Source: Gammaproteobacteria bacterium
GTDB taxonomy: Bacteria; Pseudomonadota; Gammaproteobacteria; Competibacterales; Competibacteraceae
Assembly (NCBI GenBank): GCA_003562535.1
Contig: PWUP01000084.1
Location: 1-14,749 of the forward strand
Reading direction: 5' to 3'
DNA length: 14,749 bases
The notes under the pieces: model-generated
Database searches by the model: none
What the model saw: only the letters and a program-made list of their open reading frames with translations
Told to the model about the DNA's origin: nothing
Translations under genes and position numbers: made by a program
Part shown: positions 1 to 7,451 of the stretch, one piece after another
Layout of the letters: every line of letters starts with the position of its first letter
Numbering within the stretch: position 1 is the first letter of the stretch

Positions 1-323
1 ACCCGATAATATATGCTGAATTATAGGATGTGCCGACGCTAGGAGGCGCATCGTTCGCGATGGATGCGCTGAATTATAAGATGCGCCTCCTGGCGTCGGC
101 ACATCCTATAAACGCACCTTATCGGGTTAGAAGGCGCATCGTTCGCGATGGATGCGCTGAATTATAAGATGCGCCTCCTGGCGTCGGCACATCCTATAAA
201 CGCACCTTATCGGGTTAGGAGGCGCATCGTTCGCGATGGATGCGCTGAATTATAAGATGCGCCTCCTAGCGTCGGCACATCCTATAAACGCACCTTATCG
301 GGTTAGGAGGCGCATCGTTCGCG
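1..323. repeat. Tandem array of an 88-bp palindromic intergenic repeat
   Basis: Three full units lie at 41-128, 129-216 and 217-304, with a fourth truncated unit at 305-323. The units are nearly identical: unit 2 differs at 131 (A for G) and unit 3 at 268 (A for G). Each starts AGGAGGCGCATC and ends TTATCGGGTT, and each contains a CATCG-TTCG-CGATG mini-hairpin (49-62 in unit 1). Positions 1-40 are an inverted, partly diverged copy of the second half of the unit, so 23-52 pairs with 80-109 (29 of 30 positions, one wobble) and pairs perfectly with the matching arm of unit 3 (256-285). No ORF or spacer structure is present. It looks like a REP/BIME-like intergenic element that expanded in tandem. 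The left boundary may lie outside the window. Confidence 0.9.
23..109. repeat. Long inverted repeat (30-bp stem, 27-nt loop)
   Basis: The arms at 23-52 and 80-109 are complementary except for one T/G wobble at the middle, enclosing a 27-nt loop that itself holds a TTCG-capped hairpin. Outer ends ACCCGATAA (1-9) and TTATCGGGT (119-127) are also inverted repeats, so 1-127 reads as one complete palindromic element. As RNA it would form a very stable hairpin from either strand. Confidence 0.8.
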
Positions 324-455
324 GGTAGTGTTTCAAATTTGTGCATATGGAGTTGCGGTCAATGCTCGAAGCATAGACTAACTCACTGCCAGCCAATAAA
401 ATTACGTCATGTAAAAACTACCAAAAGAGCAGATGCATAAATTTGAAACACTACC
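324..455. mobile_element. MITE-like 132-bp element with 23-bp terminal inverted repeats
   Basis: The left end 324-346 begins GGTAGTGTTTCAAATTT and the right end 433-455 is its inverted copy with a single mismatch over 23 positions. The roughly 86-bp interior is AT-richer than the neighbouring genes and has no ORF, so any movement would depend on a transposase supplied elsewhere. It interrupts the fourth unit of the tandem array after 19 bp and ends 7 bp from the nth stop codon. No convincing target-site duplication is visible: the 8 bp on the two sides differ. I cannot assign the inverted repeats to a known IS family. Confidence 0.65.
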
Positions 456-462
456 TATGGTT

Positions 463-1086
463 TTAGGAACGGTATGCACACAGATCACGAATCATACAGC
501 GTGCACACTGCGGTTTGCGGGCCGTACACACATAACGGCCATGCAAAATCAGCCAGTGATGAGCCTGTTGGCGGTACGCTTCAGGGACAACGGCTAGCAG
601 GCGTTGCTCAACGGCCAACGGCGTTTTGCCCGGTGCCAATCCGGTGCGGTTGGCGACCCGGAAAATATGGGTGTCCACCGCAATAGTGGGGTGGCCAAAC
701 GCAGTGTTTAATATCACATTAGCGGTTTTGCGTCCGACACCCGGCAGCGCCTCCAGCGCCGCTCGCTCTTGCGGTACCTGGCCCGCATGGTGCTGCAACA
801 GCAGTTCACAGGTCTGGATAATATGCCGTGCTTTACTGTTAAACAGGCCAATGGTGCGAATATAGGCTTTAAGGCCGTCTTCACCCAAATCTAAGATGGC
901 CTTCGGGGTATTGGCGACAGCAAATAACCGAGCCGTGGCTTTATTGACGCTGACATCGGTTGCCTGAGCGGACAGCATCACCGCAATCAATAACTCAAAC
1001 GGCGAGTTAAAGCGTAATTCGGTGGTGGGTTCGGGGTTCGCAGCCTGCCAACGCTGGAACAGCGTAACAATCTCCTCTTCAGTCAT
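463..1086 (-). CDS. nth: Endonuclease III (DNA glycosylase/AP lyase)
   Basis: Base-excision repair enzyme that removes oxidised pyrimidines and cleaves the resulting abasic site. From the ATG at 1086 it is 207 aa. The helix-hairpin-helix LPGVGRKTA lies at 114-122 with the catalytic lysine at K120, and the catalytic aspartate is D138 in AVDTH. The C-terminal 4Fe-4S loop has cysteines at 187, 194, 197 and 203 (C-x6-C-x2-C-x5-C). These positions match the E. coli enzyme, which supports this start over the in-frame TTG at 1098. The start overlaps the end of the upstream ferredoxin gene by 8 nt (ATGACTGA), implying translational coupling. It is last in the argF-rnfB-nth run. A MITE-like inverted repeat begins just after its stop. 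No key residue is missing. Confidence 0.97.
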   Translation of the reverse strand: MTEEEIVTLFQRWQAANPEPTTELRFNSPFELLIAVMLSAQATDVSVNKATARLFAVANTPKAILDLGEDGLKAYIRTIGLFNSKARHIIQTCELLLQHHAGQVPQERAALEALPGVGRKTANVILNTAFGHPTIAVDTHIFRVANRTGLAPGKTPLAVEQRLLAVVPEAYRQQAHHWLILHGRYVCTARKPQCARCMIRDLCAYRS

Positions 1087-1498
1087 GGCGGCGAGCAAGT
1101 TTTTTTGCTTTAGACCGAGCTACTGCAGCGGCAATCTCGGCCTTACGGGTATCTTGAGCCGGTTTGGTGGCTGGCGTTGTATGTTGTTGCAGGCGCTGTT
1201 GGCGAGCCACATAGCGCCTGTGTGCCAGTTCAGCCTTGTCCTCCGTCCAGCCCTGCGTCGGTTCTACCAGATCAATGCAATCGACCGGGCAGGGTGGCAG
1301 ACAGTGCCGACACCCGATGCACTCGGCAGCGATGACGGTGTGCATCAATTTGGCCGCACCGACAATCGCATCAACCGGACACGCCTGAATACAGCGAGTA
1401 CAGCCAATACACTGCGATTCATCAATCCGGGCGATGCGATACTCGGCTCCGGGCGAATAGTCGGGGGTCAGTAGGGCATTACTGAGGCTATGGGTCAT
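1079..1498 (-). CDS. RnfB-like ferredoxin with two 4Fe-4S clusters
   Basis: A 139-aa protein similar to the ferredoxin portion of RnfB/RsxB. Cluster motifs are C30-x2-C33-x2-C36-x3-C40-P and C60-x2-C63-x2-C66-x3-C70-P, each followed by VDAI or VDCI as in bacterial ferredoxins. The tail (about 85-139) is basic and rich in Ala, Gln and Lys, ending AKKLARRHD. It lacks the N-terminal membrane anchor and the first Fe-S domain of full RnfB, so it is probably soluble and cytoplasmic. The ATG overlaps the argF stop by 4 nt (ATGA) and its own end overlaps nth by 8 nt. RnfA, C, D, G and E are not nearby. In E. coli nth follows rsxABCDGE, so this may be a relict of that linkage. The redox partner is unknown. 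Confidence 0.88.
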   Translation of the reverse strand: MTHSLSNALLTPDYSPGAEYRIARIDESQCIGCTRCIQACPVDAIVGAAKLMHTVIAAECIGCRHCLPPCPVDCIDLVEPTQGWTEDKAELAHRRYVARQQRLQQHTTPATKPAQDTRKAEIAAAVARSKAKKLARRHD

Positions 1499-2406
1499 GT
1501 CTTGGAACGCAACAGCAGTTCGATCAGGGCTTTTTGAGCATGCAAACGGTTTTCAGCCTGTTCCCAGACGCCGCTTTGGGGGCCGTCGATGACTTCAGCG
1601 CTGACTTCCTGACCGCGATACGCCGGTAAGCAGTGCAAGAACAGCGCATCCGGCTTAGCCTGCGCCATTAACTCGGCGGTGACTTGGTAAGGGGCAAAGT
1701 GCTGAGCGCGTTGTTGCTTGTCCTGTTCCTGACCCATGCTGATCCAGGTATCCGTAGTCACCAGATCGGCGTCTCGAACCGCTGCGCTGGCATCGTTCAA
1801 CACCGTGAGCCGATCCGCATATTGGGTGCACAGCGCTCCATTGGGTTCAAAGCCTAGCGGGGTGGCAATCCGCAGCTCAAAATCAAACACGGCAGCGGCT
1901 TCAATATAGCTATTACACATATTGTTACCATCACCTAGCCACGCCACGGTACGGCCTTGAATCGCCCCCCGCAGCTCGCTAAAGGTTTGCATATCGGCCA
2001 GCAATTGACAGGGGTGATTATAATCGGTCAAGGCATTGATGACCGGTACGGCGGAGTACTCCGCGAATTCTTGCAGCTTGGCATGGGCCGAGGTGCGCAC
2101 CATGACAATATCAACCATGCTCGAAATCACTCGGGCGCTATCGGCAATCGGTTCACCGCGACCGAGTTGAGTATCCTTGGGAGACAAAAAAATCGCACTG
2201 CCACCCAATTGAGCCATACCGGCTTCAAATGATACCCGCGTTCGAGTGGATGGCTTTTCGAAGATCATACCCATGACGGTATGGGGGAACAGGGCATGAG
2301 TGATCCCCTGGCGCTGCAGGTGCTTGAGTTCACTCGCCCGTTTAATAAGTTGGTGCGCTTCTTGAGCGTCAATATCGAACAGTGATAAAAAGTGGCGTAA
2401 GGTCAT
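1495..2406 (-). CDS. argF: Ornithine carbamoyltransferase
   Basis: Cytoplasmic enzyme of arginine synthesis that joins ornithine and carbamoyl phosphate to give citrulline. From the ATG at 2406 the protein is 303 aa, normal for the family. The carbamoyl-phosphate motif STRTR is at 53-57, HPCQ at 131-134, the ornithine-loop WISMGQE around 221-227, and HCLP at 258-261 with the active-site cysteine. An in-frame TTG at 2463 would add 19 residues (ending QLTHPAM) that do not resemble the family, so I prefer the ATG, although no strong Shine-Dalgarno precedes it. It is the first gene of a coupled operon with the ferredoxin and nth, and is divergent from grxD. No other arginine gene is in the window. 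Confidence 0.96.
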   Translation of the reverse strand: MTLRHFLSLFDIDAQEAHQLIKRASELKHLQRQGITHALFPHTVMGMIFEKPSTRTRVSFEAGMAQLGGSAIFLSPKDTQLGRGEPIADSARVISSMVDIVMVRTSAHAKLQEFAEYSAVPVINALTDYNHPCQLLADMQTFSELRGAIQGRTVAWLGDGNNMCNSYIEAAAVFDFELRIATPLGFEPNGALCTQYADRLTVLNDASAAVRDADLVTTDTWISMGQEQDKQQRAQHFAPYQVTAELMAQAKPDALFLHCLPAYRGQEVSAEVIDGPQSGVWEQAENRLHAQKALIELLLRSKT

Positions 2407-2538
2407 GGCTGGATGCGTCAACTGATAAATGAGTATGGTAATGCGGCGCGGCGTTTTGTGCAAAACTGCGGGTCGCGGAGCCGAACCCAGTTCGGTAACA
2501 TAAGCGTTTGGTTTCCGTTCAGGTGCAGCTTACCCGGT

Positions 2539-2566
2539 TTGCAGGCTCGCCGTAACACGCTAGACT
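2539..2566 (+). promoter_or_regulatory. Possible sigma-70 promoter for grxD
   Basis: TTGCAG (2539-2544) and TAGACT (2561-2566) are separated by 16 bp in the 200-bp gap between divergent argF and grxD, about 40 bp before the grxD start. The match is moderate and assigned by eye only. Confidence 0.3.
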
Positions 2567-2606
2567 GGCTTATCCTAGTAAAACACTCAACTTTAAGGGG
2601 TCAAAC

Positions 2607-2930
2607 ATGGACATTATGGAACATATCAAACAGCAGATTGAGTCTAACCCAATCATTCTGTATATGAAGGGCACGCCCGAATTCCCGCAGTGCGGATTTT
2701 CGAGCCAAACCGCACAGGCCTTACTGGCCACCGGCGCAAAATTCGCCTATGTCAATGTGTTAGAATATCCTGATATTCGTCAAAATTTACCGCGTTATGC
2801 CGATTGGCCAACATTTCCGCAGTTGTACGTCAATGGAGAGCTGGTCGGTGGCTGCGATATCGTGCTGGATATGTATCAGAACGGTGAATTGCAGCAGCTC
2901 ATTGACGGTACCGCTCAATCGCAAGCCTGA
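2607..2930 (+). CDS. grxD: Monothiol glutaredoxin, Grx4/GrxD type
   Basis: A 107-aa single-domain CGFS glutaredoxin, a carrier or storage protein for 2Fe-2S clusters that usually acts with BolA-type partners and glutathione. The CGFS active site is at 29-32, preceded by KGTPEFPQ. The WPTFPQLYVNGELVGGCDI segment (67-85) supplies the glutathione-binding TFPQ and GGCD elements. The start ATG at 2607 has an AAGGGG sequence about 7 nt upstream. It stands alone on the plus strand between argF (divergent) and the chemoreceptor-like gene (convergent). A link to the neighbouring Fe-S proteins (the ferredoxin and Nth) is plausible but inferred only from position. Confidence 0.96.
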   Translation: MDIMEHIKQQIESNPIILYMKGTPEFPQCGFSSQTAQALLATGAKFAYVNVLEYPDIRQNLPRYADWPTFPQLYVNGELVGGCDIVLDMYQNGELQQLIDGTAQSQA

Positions 2931-2935
2931 ACGCG

Positions 2936-2961
2936 CACCAATCAAACCAATGATTTTGGTG
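2936..2961. terminator. Weak hairpin between convergent genes
   Basis: CACCAA-TCA and TGA-TT-TTGGTG form an imperfect stem with a 2-nt bulge in the 50-bp gap between the grxD stop and the end of the convergent chemoreceptor-like gene. No T-tract follows, so a terminator role is uncertain. Confidence 0.25.
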
Positions 2962-2980
2962 TAGGTGGAATCCTCGGGAT

Positions 2981-4045
2981 CTAACGACCCATAATCACAC
3001 AGCGCCAACCGGTACAGTACGTCTCATAGCCAGGCGAGAGGGCATGAGCGACTAGATACGTCCCTGATGGAGTGTTAAGTCGCCCATAACTCGCATTGTC
3101 CTGGCTGACAAACGCCTGTACTGTTGGCGGTAACTCGTGCCACGCAGGGGCAGAGTCGCTGCGAGCCAGAATCGTGCCGTGATCATCGGCAATCACAGCA
3201 CCGAGCTGTAATTCATTACCTTCCGTGTGACGGAGTGTTGCAACGGCACGGTTAACCGCTGTTTGGCCTAAATCCTGCCAACGGAAAATAATGCCTAATA
3301 CCCCCAGCACTTTCCCGTGGGCATCACCGCGTTGACGTACCGTAGTGGCATAGACCAGCACCTCTTCATTGTTCACCAACGGTGAGGTGTGCACGGATTG
3401 GACGGCAAACGCATGGCCGCTGGGGGTGGCTAAGCCGTGTTGAAACCACTCGGTACGGTTCACCTTGTGCCCACGGGAGCGATAATCACGCGGGCGGCCA
3501 TTGGCAAGGACAACACCGTGCTGATCCACCAGCACTAAATCGAAATAGACCGTGTAGGCGTCGAGGATTACCCCTAAGCGTTGCGCGGCATAGTCTTGGG
3601 TCTGCGGTGAGGGGGTTTGTAAAGCATTGACTAAACTGTCATCTGTAGCCCACCATCGGACATCACAGGTGCGTTCGTACAGATTGCGGTCGATGATATC
3701 GATGGCGTTATACGCCACCTGTTGGAAGCGCTGACCGCGAACCTCACTTCCAAGCTGGCCGCTGATTTGCGTGAGTTCACGCATGAGCCGTTTTAACCGT
3801 GATTCCATATCGTCAGTGACGTCCTGGGTGCGTGCCACTAAATGGCGGATGTGATCGGCAACCACCGCAAAGCCTTTGCCGTGGTCGCCGACCCGCGCGG
3901 CTTCGATTTTGGCATTGACCGATAATAAATGGATATCGGCATTGATGATGCGGATTTGCTCGGTCGAATCGGCTAAGCCGCGTTCCAGCTTATGAGCTAA
4001 TTCAGACAAATACTCCGCCGATACGGATTTGCTTGCTTGCGCCAT
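2981..4045 (-). CDS. Soluble chemoreceptor-like protein: MCP signalling tip plus C-terminal Cache-like sensor
   Basis: A 354-aa protein with the usual receptor layout reversed. Residues 1-110 are a shortened coiled-coil hairpin with the conserved tip of methyl-accepting chemotaxis proteins: SVNAKIEAARVGDHGKGFAVVAD at about 42-64. This is the part that contacts CheA and CheW. One usual acidic position is changed: VADHIRHL where most have VADEVRxL (H65). Residues about 150-350 look like a Cache/PAS-like extracytoplasmic-type sensor (DLVLVDQHGVVLANGRP, RTEWFQHGLA, VLGVLGIIFRW, VIADDHGTILARSD, GTYLVAHALSPGY, GWRCVI). A linker with the unusual CDVRWWATDD (127-136) joins them. No signal peptide or membrane helix is visible, so it should be cytoplasmic. 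The ATG at 4045 follows an AGGGTGGG sequence. No che genes are nearby. Ligand unknown. Confidence 0.82.
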   Translation of the reverse strand: MAQASKSVSAEYLSELAHKLERGLADSTEQIRIINADIHLLSVNAKIEAARVGDHGKGFAVVADHIRHLVARTQDVTDDMESRLKRLMRELTQISGQLGSEVRGQRFQQVAYNAIDIIDRNLYERTCDVRWWATDDSLVNALQTPSPQTQDYAAQRLGVILDAYTVYFDLVLVDQHGVVLANGRPRDYRSRGHKVNRTEWFQHGLATPSGHAFAVQSVHTSPLVNNEEVLVYATTVRQRGDAHGKVLGVLGIIFRWQDLGQTAVNRAVATLRHTEGNELQLGAVIADDHGTILARSDSAPAWHELPPTVQAFVSQDNASYGRLNTPSGTYLVAHALSPGYETYCTGWRCVIMGR

Positions 4046-4097
4046 ATTGTGCCCACCCTATATTCTAATTTAAGTCATTGTAAAGGTACGCTTAGGC

Positions 4098-7000
4098 TTA
4101 CATTGAACGCCGGTACTGCCCCCCAACGGCAAACAAAGCGGCAGTAATCTGCCCTAAAGAACAATAGCGCACCGCGTCCATCAGTACGGCAAACACATTG
4201 TCACCGGCGGCGGCAGCCTGTTGCAGACGGTGCAGTTGGCGCGCACCCTCGCTGTGATGTCGCTGCTGAAATTCGCGTAACCGGCGAATCTGCGATTGTT
4301 TTTCTTCTTCGGTAGACCGCGCTAACTCAACGGTAAAGGGCTGCGGTTCGGCATCCGGCTTAAGAAAGGTGTTCACACCAATTAACGGCAGCTCACCCGA
4401 ATGTTTAAGCTGCTCATAGAGCATGGATTCATCTTGGATCTTACCGCGCTGATAGCCGGTTTCCATCGCCCCCAATACCCCGCCGCGTTCGCTAATACGC
4501 TCGAACTCGCACAGCACGGCTTCTTCGACTAAATCCGTAAGTTCATCAATGATAAACGCCCCTTGATTGGGGTTTTCGTTGTTGGCCAAACCCCATTCTT
4601 GGTTAATAATCATCTGAATCGCCATAGCCCGGCGCACAGAATCTTCAGTCGGCGTGGTCACAGCCTCATCGAAGGCATTGGTGTGCAAAGAATTGCAATT
4701 GTCGTAAATCGCAATCAGCGCCTGCAAAGTGGTCCGAATATCGTTGAAATCCATTTCCTGAGCGTGCAATGACCGCCCCGAGGTCTGGATATGGTATTTC
4801 AGTTTTTGGCTGCGTTCCTTAGCGCCGTATTTAAAGCGCATGGCCGTTGACCAAATCCGTCGGGCTACCCGTCCCATCACCGTGTATTCCGGATCCATGC
4901 CATTGGAGAAGAAAAACGATAAATTAGGCGCGAAATCGTCAATTCGCATCCCCCGCGCTAAATAGGTTTCCACAAAGGTAAAGCCATTCGCTAGGGTGAA
5001 GGCGAGCTGGGAAATGGGATTCGCCCCGGCTTCGGCGATGTGATAGCCGGAAATGGACACCGAGTAGAAATTACGCACTTGATGCTGAATGAAATATTCT
5101 TGGATATCCGCCATCATTTTCAGGGCAAATTCCGTGGAAAAAATACAGGTGTTCTGCCCCTGATCTTCTTTGAGAATATCCGCCTGCACCGTACCGCGCA
5201 CCGTAGCTAAAGTCCACGCTCGGATTTTTTCAACTTCATCATCGGTGGGCGGGCGCTGATTATCGCGCTCGAATTTTTCCAATTGCTGATCCACAGCGGT
5301 ATTGAGAAACATCGCTAGAATCGTCGGCGCTGGCCCGTTAATAGTCATGGAGACCGAAGTGGTTGGCGAACACAGATCAAATCCGGCATACAGAGCCTTG
5401 AGATCATCCAGCGTGGCAATCGACACCCCCGAATTGCCGATTTTGCCATAAATATCCGGTCGCTCATCCGGATCGAAACCGTACAGCGTCACCGAGTCAA
5501 ATGCCGTGGATAGCCGCTTGGCCTGACTGTCTTTGGACAGATAATGGAAACGGCGATTGGTACGGAAGGCATCACCCTCACCGGCGAACATCCGTGTCGG
5601 GTCTTCACCCTCACGCTTAAAGGCAAACACCCCGGCCGTATAGGGAAAACTTCCTGGCAGGTTTTCTTTCAGCAGAAAACGCAGCAATTCGCCATGATCG
5701 TAATAACGCGGTAGAGCGACTTTCGGAATGGCGCTGCCGGCCAAGCTATGGTGACGCAGACGGGTACGAATCTCGCGGCCACGAATCGACACCACATACT
5801 CCTCGCCGGTATAGCTCGCGACGACTTTCGGCCATTGTTCGACTAATTTGCGGGCGCGGGGATCAATATGCGCTTCACGTTCGGCAATCAGGGCATCAAG
5901 CCCCCCAGCATCACCCCCCGCCTCGGCCAGCATCCGCTGTGATTCCATAAGCTGCTGGCGTTCGCGGACTAACTGCACTTGGGCGTCGATGGTGCGGTGA
6001 TAGCCGCGTACGGTGTCGGCAATCTCGGCCAGATAACGCGCCCGTGCTGGGGGGACAATCGCAGCACTGATAGAGGATTGCTTGACCGTAACCGGTGCAA
6101 GGCGGTGTTCCCCCGTCACCAAACCATGCGGGGTCAGCAGCGGCAATACGCCTTGATACAGGGCAGTAATCCCATCATCGTTAAACCGCGAGGCAATGGT
6201 ACCGAATACCGGCATCTGCTCCGGCGAGAGGCTGAACTGTTCGCGGTTACGTTGCACCTGTTTGCGCACATCGCGCAGGGCGTCTTCAGCGCCTTTGCGG
6301 TCGAATTTGTTAATCGCGACGGCATCGGCAAAATCCAGCATATCGATTTTTTCCAGTTGCGAGGCCGCGCCAAATTCAGGGGTCATGACGTACAGCGAGA
6401 CATCGCAGAAGGGGACAATTCCCGTATCCCCCTGACCGATGCCGGAGGTTTCGACAATGATTAAATCAAACCCACCGAGTTTGCAGGCAGCGATAATCTC
6501 AGCCAGATTCTGCGGCACTTCACTCCCAGTGCTGCGAGTGGCCAGCGAGCGCATATACACCCGCTCGGTATCAATCGCATTCATCCGAATCCGATCACCA
6601 AGTAAGGCACCGCCGGTTTTTTTACGCGAAGGATCAACCGCTATCACCGCAATATTCAGCCGATCATCACAATCCAGGCGAAAACGGCGCACCAGCTCAT
6701 CAGTCAGTGAGGACTTACCCGCCCCACCCGTCCCGGTAATCCCCAGCACGGGGATGGGCTTCAGTGCCGCATCCCGTTGCTGTAAGTCAGCGCGCAGTTG
6801 CGGATCCAGCGTGTCGTTTTCTAGGCCGGTGATAATGCGTGCCAGCGCCTGCCGATCACCCTGCACCACGTCATCTAAACTGGGCCAGCGCGTTGACCCT
6901 AGCGCTTGGGCACAGGCGGTTAACACCTCATCAATCATGCCCTGCAAGCCGAGGCGCTGACCGTCTTCGGGTGAAAAAATCCGAGTCACGCCGTAATCAT

Positions 7001-7373
7001 GCAGTTCTTGAATTTCCTCGGGGATAATCACCCCGCCCCCGCCGCCAAATACCTGAATAGGCTCGCCACCGCGCTCGCGGAGCAAGTCAATAATGTATTT
7101 AAAAAATTCAACATGTCCGCCCTGATACGAACTGATGGCAATGCCCTGCACATCTTCTTGTAAGGCGGCAGTGACAATGTCTTCCACCGAGCGGTTATGG
7201 CCTAAGTGAATGATTTCGGCACCGCTGGCTTGCAAAATACGCCGCATAAGATTAATCGCCGCGTCATGGCCGTCAAACAGGCTGGCGGCGGTGACCAAAC
7301 GTACAGGCGGTTGCCCACGGTGCGGGGTGCGGTGCTGAGCAAGGCCAGCAAGGGGGTGGATGGCGGCAGACAT
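4098..7373 (-). CDS. icmF: Fused isobutyryl-CoA mutase (B12-binding domain, MeaB-like GTPase, mutase)
   Basis: Adenosylcobalamin enzyme that interconverts isobutyryl-CoA and n-butyryl-CoA, fused to its own G-protein chaperone. It is 1091 aa, the normal IcmF length. The B12-binding domain (about 24-150) has DGHD at 34-37, LGHNRS at 57-62 and the GGGGG loop at 110-114. The GTPase (about 205-440) has Walker A GITGTGGAGKSS at 211-222, VETSGIGQGD at 307-316 and NKFD at 355-358. The mutase domain (about 560-1091) has RMFAG with F596 and EDQGQN with Q740. These occupy the places of Tyr89 and Arg207 of methylmalonyl-CoA mutase, and the Phe/Gln pair marks an isobutyryl- rather than methylmalonyl-CoA mutase. 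AGAGG precedes the ATG. Neighbours give no pathway; no acyl-CoA dehydrogenase or cobalamin gene is present. Close relatives also act on pivalyl-CoA. Confidence 0.95.
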   Translation of the reverse strand: MSAAIHPLAGLAQHRTPHRGQPPVRLVTAASLFDGHDAAINLMRRILQASGAEIIHLGHNRSVEDIVTAALQEDVQGIAISSYQGGHVEFFKYIIDLLRERGGEPIQVFGGGGGVIIPEEIQELHDYGVTRIFSPEDGQRLGLQGMIDEVLTACAQALGSTRWPSLDDVVQGDRQALARIITGLENDTLDPQLRADLQQRDAALKPIPVLGITGTGGAGKSSLTDELVRRFRLDCDDRLNIAVIAVDPSRKKTGGALLGDRIRMNAIDTERVYMRSLATRSTGSEVPQNLAEIIAACKLGGFDLIIVETSGIGQGDTGIVPFCDVSLYVMTPEFGAASQLEKIDMLDFADAVAINKFDRKGAEDALRDVRKQVQRNREQFSLSPEQMPVFGTIASRFNDDGITALYQGVLPLLTPHGLVTGEHRLAPVTVKQSSISAAIVPPARARYLAEIADTVRGYHRTIDAQVQLVRERQQLMESQRMLAEAGGDAGGLDALIAEREAHIDPRARKLVEQWPKVVASYTGEEYVVSIRGREIRTRLRHHSLAGSAIPKVALPRYYDHGELLRFLLKENLPGSFPYTAGVFAFKREGEDPTRMFAGEGDAFRTNRRFHYLSKDSQAKRLSTAFDSVTLYGFDPDERPDIYGKIGNSGVSIATLDDLKALYAGFDLCSPTTSVSMTINGPAPTILAMFLNTAVDQQLEKFERDNQRPPTDDEVEKIRAWTLATVRGTVQADILKEDQGQNTCIFSTEFALKMMADIQEYFIQHQVRNFYSVSISGYHIAEAGANPISQLAFTLANGFTFVETYLARGMRIDDFAPNLSFFFSNGMDPEYTVMGRVARRIWSTAMRFKYGAKERSQKLKYHIQTSGRSLHAQEMDFNDIRTTLQALIAIYDNCNSLHTNAFDEAVTTPTEDSVRRAMAIQMIINQEWGLANNENPNQGAFIIDELTDLVEEAVLCEFERISERGGVLGAMETGYQRGKIQDESMLYEQLKHSGELPLIGVNTFLKPDAEPQPFTVELARSTEEEKQSQIRRLREFQQRHHSEGARQLHRLQQAAAAGDNVFAVLMDAVRYCSLGQITAALFAVGGQYRRSM

Positions 7374-7451
7374 GGGAATTCCTCTAAAATTAAAACATTA
7401 TAAATTGCCGCTACACTCAGTAGCATGGCCAGTAACACATGATACAACCGT

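Noticed and set aside
1..323. CRISPR array
   Set aside because: The 88-bp units abut directly with no variable spacers, and no cas genes are present.
316..463. Target-site duplication flanking the MITE-like element
   Set aside because: The 8 bp on the left (CGTTCGCG) and right (TATGGTTT) do not match, and there is no TA on the left side.
1087..1098. Upstream TTG start for nth
   Set aside because: The ATG at 1086 gives exact E. coli residue numbering for K120, D138 and the Fe-S cysteines and a typical 8-nt coupled overlap.
1022..1474. 150-aa plus-strand ORF
   Set aside because: It lies antisense to nth and the ferredoxin gene, which are well supported, and has no recognisable domain.
2407..2463. 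N-terminal extension of argF from a TTG
   Set aside because: The extra 19 residues do not resemble the family, and the ATG at 2406 gives the normal length.
5979..6960. Several plus-strand ORFs of 79-173 aa inside icmF
   Set aside because: All are shadows of an intact 1091-codon gene with every expected motif in frame.
7374..7451. Cobalamin riboswitch upstream of icmF
   Set aside because: The 78-bp gap is too short and shows no B12-box-like or complex hairpin structure.
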